From: CALEUX01 sp964521525
Lineage (GTDB): Bacteria; Bacteroidota; Bacteroidia; Bacteroidales; Marinilabiliaceae
Direction: 5' to 3'
Length of the DNA stretch: 37,522 nucleotides
Assembly: GCA_964521525.1 (NCBI GenBank)
Contig: CAZFTD010000009.1
Location: forward strand, 1 to 37,522
Position 1 is the first letter of the stretch. Each line of letters begins with the position of its first letter. Made by a program: the position numbers and the translations under genes. Shown in pieces: positions 35,283-37,522 of the stretch. The notes below the pieces were generated by a model, which had not been told where the DNA came from, searched no databases, and saw only the letters and a list, made by a program, of their open reading frames with translations.

Positions 35283-36578
35283 TTAATTGTGTTGTGGTGT
35301 AATAATCTGATATTTACCACTAAGGTGCATCAAACTGAACAGGTACATTAAGCCGTCGTAATACGGGTCGAAGTACCCATCTTCATAAGGTTCTAATTTG
35401 GCATTCCATAAGGCATGTACAAAGTCGAGGGTGTTTTTATCCTTACTTACCAACGATGCTGTAGCTGCGGTTGATTTAAACCCCAGTGAGTGTCTTAGTT
35501 TTTGAAATCCTCCGGCAGGCAAAATATACTCAGGTGTGGTGCCATCAAGGTTGTACTGATCGACAAAAGAATCAATGCCTTTCGACCTTAGAAATGCCTG
35601 AATACGTGCTGCATAATCTTCCTGCCAGGCTTTATCTTTGCCATACCACAAATAATCCATGGCAATATTCATGGGAACCCTCCACGAGTCGTAACGGAAA
35701 CCAATTGGCATCCAACGCGTAGGAAATGGTTCTCCGTTAAAGTGGGTATAATCGGAGTTTAAGCCGGTTACCGGATGGCAGGCCCTGTGCAGAAATACAC
35801 GGGCTGTATCGGCACAGTCGCGGTAAAACTGCTCGTGGCCATCGTTGGCATACTCGGCCCATATTTCGTAAAATGCAGGTACATGATACGACGGATCAGT
35901 CCAGTTGTAACCAAAACCTTCGGGAACAAAGGATATTTGTTTATGCTCTACGTTGATAATGTTGTAGATATTACCGGTTCCATCTTTCGACCACATGGCA
36001 TCTAAAATTCGGCGGGCTTCACCATAATAATTAATGCCGGTATTGTTGCCCCAGCGGTTAGATGCAAACAAAAGCGCGGTTATAAAATAAAGTTCGCCAT
36101 CGGAGGCACTTCCGGGGGAATTAATTTTCATGGCTTTGGGGTCGAAGCTCCAGGCAAAATAACCTTCGCGTGGTCCTTCCTGATGTTGCAGGTAGCGTTT
36201 TGACCAGCGCCAGATGCGGTCAAATACATCTTTTTTATCGAACTGAACTGCTACCATCATGCCGTATGAAACCCCTTCGGTACGCACATCGTGATTTTTC
36301 AGATCAGAAACATACCCCATTGAATCGCCAACTTCGAAATAAACCCTGTTGGGGCCTTCAAACAGGTCGTAATAGGCTTTTTCAACTTTACGGTCAATTT
36401 CTTCCTGACTGTACCCAGCTTCCAGAAAAAGATTGCGGTAATTGCCTGTGTGATACTTGCTTTTTTGGCCTTTGGCTGGTTGATTACCAGCATTGCACCC
36501 GCATATTATCAGCATAATAAAGAAATACAGAAGATTGGTTCTGAGTTTAGTGTTTTGAGTTAAATACCTTTTTTTCAT
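35283..36578 (-). CDS. GH8 xylanase / reducing-end xylose-releasing exo-oligoxylanase, lipoprotein
   Basis: Predicted inverting GH8 enzyme, 431 residues, anchored as a lipoprotein (signal 14-28, IMLIICGC, Cys28). The (alpha/alpha)6 barrel shows general acid Glu101 in HDVRTEGVSYGMM and Asp160 in PGSASDGELYF. FGYNWTDPSYHVPAFYE and WRVPMNIAMDYLWYGKD are also typical of the xylan-active Rex/xylanase branch of GH8 rather than of cellulases or chitosanases. It would trim xylo-oligosaccharides from the reducing end or cut xylan internally. It is the first gene of the right-hand unit. Its ATG overlaps the stop codon of a 25-codon leader ORF (ATGA), so its translation may be coupled to that leader. 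Confidence 0.9.
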   Translation of the reverse strand: MKKRYLTQNTKLRTNLLYFFIMLIICGCNAGNQPAKGQKSKYHTGNYRNLFLEAGYSQEEIDRKVEKAYYDLFEGPNRVYFEVGDSMGYVSDLKNHDVRTEGVSYGMMVAVQFDKKDVFDRIWRWSKRYLQHQEGPREGYFAWSFDPKAMKINSPGSASDGELYFITALLFASNRWGNNTGINYYGEARRILDAMWSKDGTGNIYNIINVEHKQISFVPEGFGYNWTDPSYHVPAFYEIWAEYANDGHEQFYRDCADTARVFLHRACHPVTGLNSDYTHFNGEPFPTRWMPIGFRYDSWRVPMNIAMDYLWYGKDKAWQEDYAARIQAFLRSKGIDSFVDQYNLDGTTPEYILPAGGFQKLRHSLGFKSTAATASLVSKDKNTLDFVHALWNAKLEPYEDGYFDPYYDGLMYLFSLMHLSGKYQIITPQHN

Positions 36579-36652
36579 GTGTTTATATTAATATTTAGTC
36601 GCCACATAGCTATTCTCCTGTGTGTCGAAGCATTCAACATGGCTCCTTTCAT
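36575..36652 (-). promoter_or_regulatory. Short leader ORF overlapping the GH8 start
   Basis: A 25-codon frame opens with ATG AAA GGA GCC ATG at 36652 and stops at TGA 36577-36575, sharing ATGA with the GH8 start codon. An AGGAG lies inside it (before its internal ATG at 36607). Order and spelling of several blocks recur at the left edge of the window (260-395). It may be a coupling leader peptide or merely a conserved untranslated leader; sequence alone does not decide. Confidence 0.4.
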
Positions 36653-36667
36653 CCGTGTTGTTTTTTG

Positions 36668-36687
36668 GTAACGTAAAATTACATTAC
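36668..36687. promoter_or_regulatory. 20-bp inverted repeat upstream of GH8 leader
   Basis: GTAACGTAA and TTACATTAC face each other across two bases, matching in 8 of 9 positions. It lies 90 bp upstream of the GH8 ATG and just upstream of the leader ORF, a fitting place for an operator. It does not match the palindrome in front of the LacI-type gene. Confidence 0.4.
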
Positions 36688-36723
36688 GGATTTAGGCAAT
36701 AGGTTTAATTTCAGATATAACGT

Positions 36724-36740
36724 TTTTAAAATTGGATAAT
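36724..36740 (-). promoter_or_regulatory. 17-base element shared with the LacI-gene upstream region
   Basis: TTTTAAAATTGGATAAT, identical to 26553-26569, followed on the plus strand by TTGAAAACAA at 36761-36770 (20 bases away, against 7 at the other site). It lies 146 bp upstream of the GH8 start codon. Occurrence in front of exactly the two inferred transcription units makes a shared regulatory role plausible. Confidence 0.5.
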
Positions 36741-36781
36741 ATGTTAATGGAACTGAAAATTTGAAAACAACTTAAAATTGC

Positions 36782-37102
36782 ATGAAACACAAACACAATA
36801 GATTGTATATCAAATTTATACACAATAACACGAACGAAAAACTGTGTCTGAAATTAGAAATAGGTGCTTTTTTTAATAAAGATTTACAGAAAGAAAGTGT
36901 TTGCAGCACCATTTTTTTTGAAGAAATTAAAGGTCTTTTACAAATTACATATTTGCTCTCATCAAAAAGCAAAATAAAATATGTTAACCCCAGCTCGGAG
37001 AGCTTTAAACTGTTACAGCATCATATTGGCAGTTGCGAAATATCTTATGAACTAACATATAGGGCGCTTGGTGCAAACATGGCACGAATCACAGATTCAT
37101 AA
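36782..37102 (+). CDS. Doubtful small hypothetical protein
   Basis: The only plus-strand frame that could be a gene: 106 codons, divergent from the GH8 unit, beginning MKHKHNRLYIKFIHNN. No signal peptide, membrane segment or known motif is seen. Composition is protein-like in the middle (FFEEIKGLLQITYLLSSKSK), but base composition equals the AT-rich surroundings and a minus-strand frame overlaps it. It may be a small unknown protein, a decayed fragment or chance. No function is proposed. Confidence 0.25.
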   Translation: MKHKHNRLYIKFIHNNTNEKLCLKLEIGAFFNKDLQKESVCSTIFFEEIKGLLQITYLLSSKSKIKYVNPSSESFKLLQHHIGSCEISYELTYRALGANMARITDS

Positions 37103-37522
37103 CAACAGAATGGTAGATTAAAACAATGTTTTGTTGCTCCCAGATTTTCGCAGAAGACGCAGACCGTTCAGCGTGAATCAATGTATATCTGCTATAACGT
37201 AACGCTTAATCATAACAAAACAATATGCAGTGCTTTAATTTGCTCGCAATTTTTTAGATTACCGATTGGCTCTGCCGCTTTGCTTGCAATGAATTGAAAA
37301 TCGACGTAGTCAAATCGGCGCGAACGGTTAATGTTAAAAAGTATGCTTTACTGTTGTCGAATATCTTGTATTTATCGGACATTGAACTTAGGTTTTGATT
37401 ATATAAGATAAGAATTTCTATGAAAATTATTTGTGATTCCAGATTTTAAAGCAAAGCACGAGTTGCAACCTAAAATCCGCAAGTCTAACTTATATAGTCT
37501 AAAATCATTTTCCCTAATATTA

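Larger units (their letters stand above)
36653..37522. other. Largely non-coding right edge with GH8 promoter region
   Basis: About 870 bp upstream of the GH8 unit. The nearer part holds an inverted repeat GTAACGTAA-AA-TTACATTAC (36668-36687) and the 17-base shared element at 36724-36740. Beyond the doubtful 106-codon plus-strand frame (36782-37102), the last 420 bases show no gene, only AT-rich text and a GCAGAAGACGCAGA-type stretch near 37150 reminiscent of Bacteroidota intergenic repeats. No tRNA or mobile element was recognised. Confidence 0.5.

Noticed and set aside
36772..36972. Minus-strand ORF of 66 codons upstream of GH8
   Set aside because: AT-rich, overlaps the 17-base-element region's flank and the other doubtful frame, and shows no motif; likely chance.
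1..37522. CRISPR array, tRNA/rRNA genes, transposase or phage genes
   Set aside because: No regularly spaced direct repeats, tRNA-like cloverleaf or recombinase/transposase protein was recognised anywhere in the window.

Overview
This 37.5 kb window is almost entirely a hemicellulose-degradation locus of a Bacteroidota bacterium. The lineage call rests on the enzyme content (GH3, GH5, GH8, GH10, GH31, GH43, GH95, GH97, CE1), Sec or lipoprotein signals on nearly every product, few Shine-Dalgarno sites, and AT-rich spacers with Bacteroidota-style hairpin debris. Genus cannot be assigned; a Marinilabiliales/Prolixibacteraceae-like organism is a guess. All 20 well-supported genes lie on the minus strand and read from right to left.

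Right-hand unit (about 36.6 to 26.7 kb): a GH8 xylanase lipoprotein, a CE1-GH10 fusion (esterase plus endoxylanase), three CE1 esterases with a CBM48-like N-terminal domain, a type-B carboxylesterase lipoprotein and an SGNH acetylesterase. It ends in a clear intrinsic terminator at 26715-26755. This unit opens the xylan chain and strips ester groups.

Left-hand unit (26.4 to 0.5 kb): a LacI-type regulator with a perfect palindrome in front of its start codon, then GH95, a cytoplasmic aldo/keto reductase and zinc dehydrogenase pair, GH97, a GH3 with a PA14 insert, an alpha/beta-hydrolase, GH43-CBM6, GH31, GH43-CBM6, a multidomain GH5, a 1268-residue GH3 with an inserted CBM6-like domain, and a GH31 with a PA14 insert. 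These fit side-chain removal (L-galactose or L-fucose, D-galactose, arabinose, alpha-xylose) and hydrolysis to xylose. The set resembles the Bacteroides ovatus loci for complex cereal glucuronoarabinoxylan.

What is absent matters: no SusC/SusD pair, HTCS, ECF sigma/anti-sigma pair, sugar transporter or alpha-glucuronidase is present, so uptake and the main sensor must lie elsewhere. The least explained signals are non-coding. The same 17-base element lies 116 bp and 146 bp upstream of the first genes of the two units. A 25-codon leader ORF overlaps the GH8 start by ATGA, and a diverged copy of that leader sits at the left edge with no gene behind it. The GH95 active-site threonine and the neighbouring reductase/dehydrogenase pair suggest a small L-galactose (or pentose) module.
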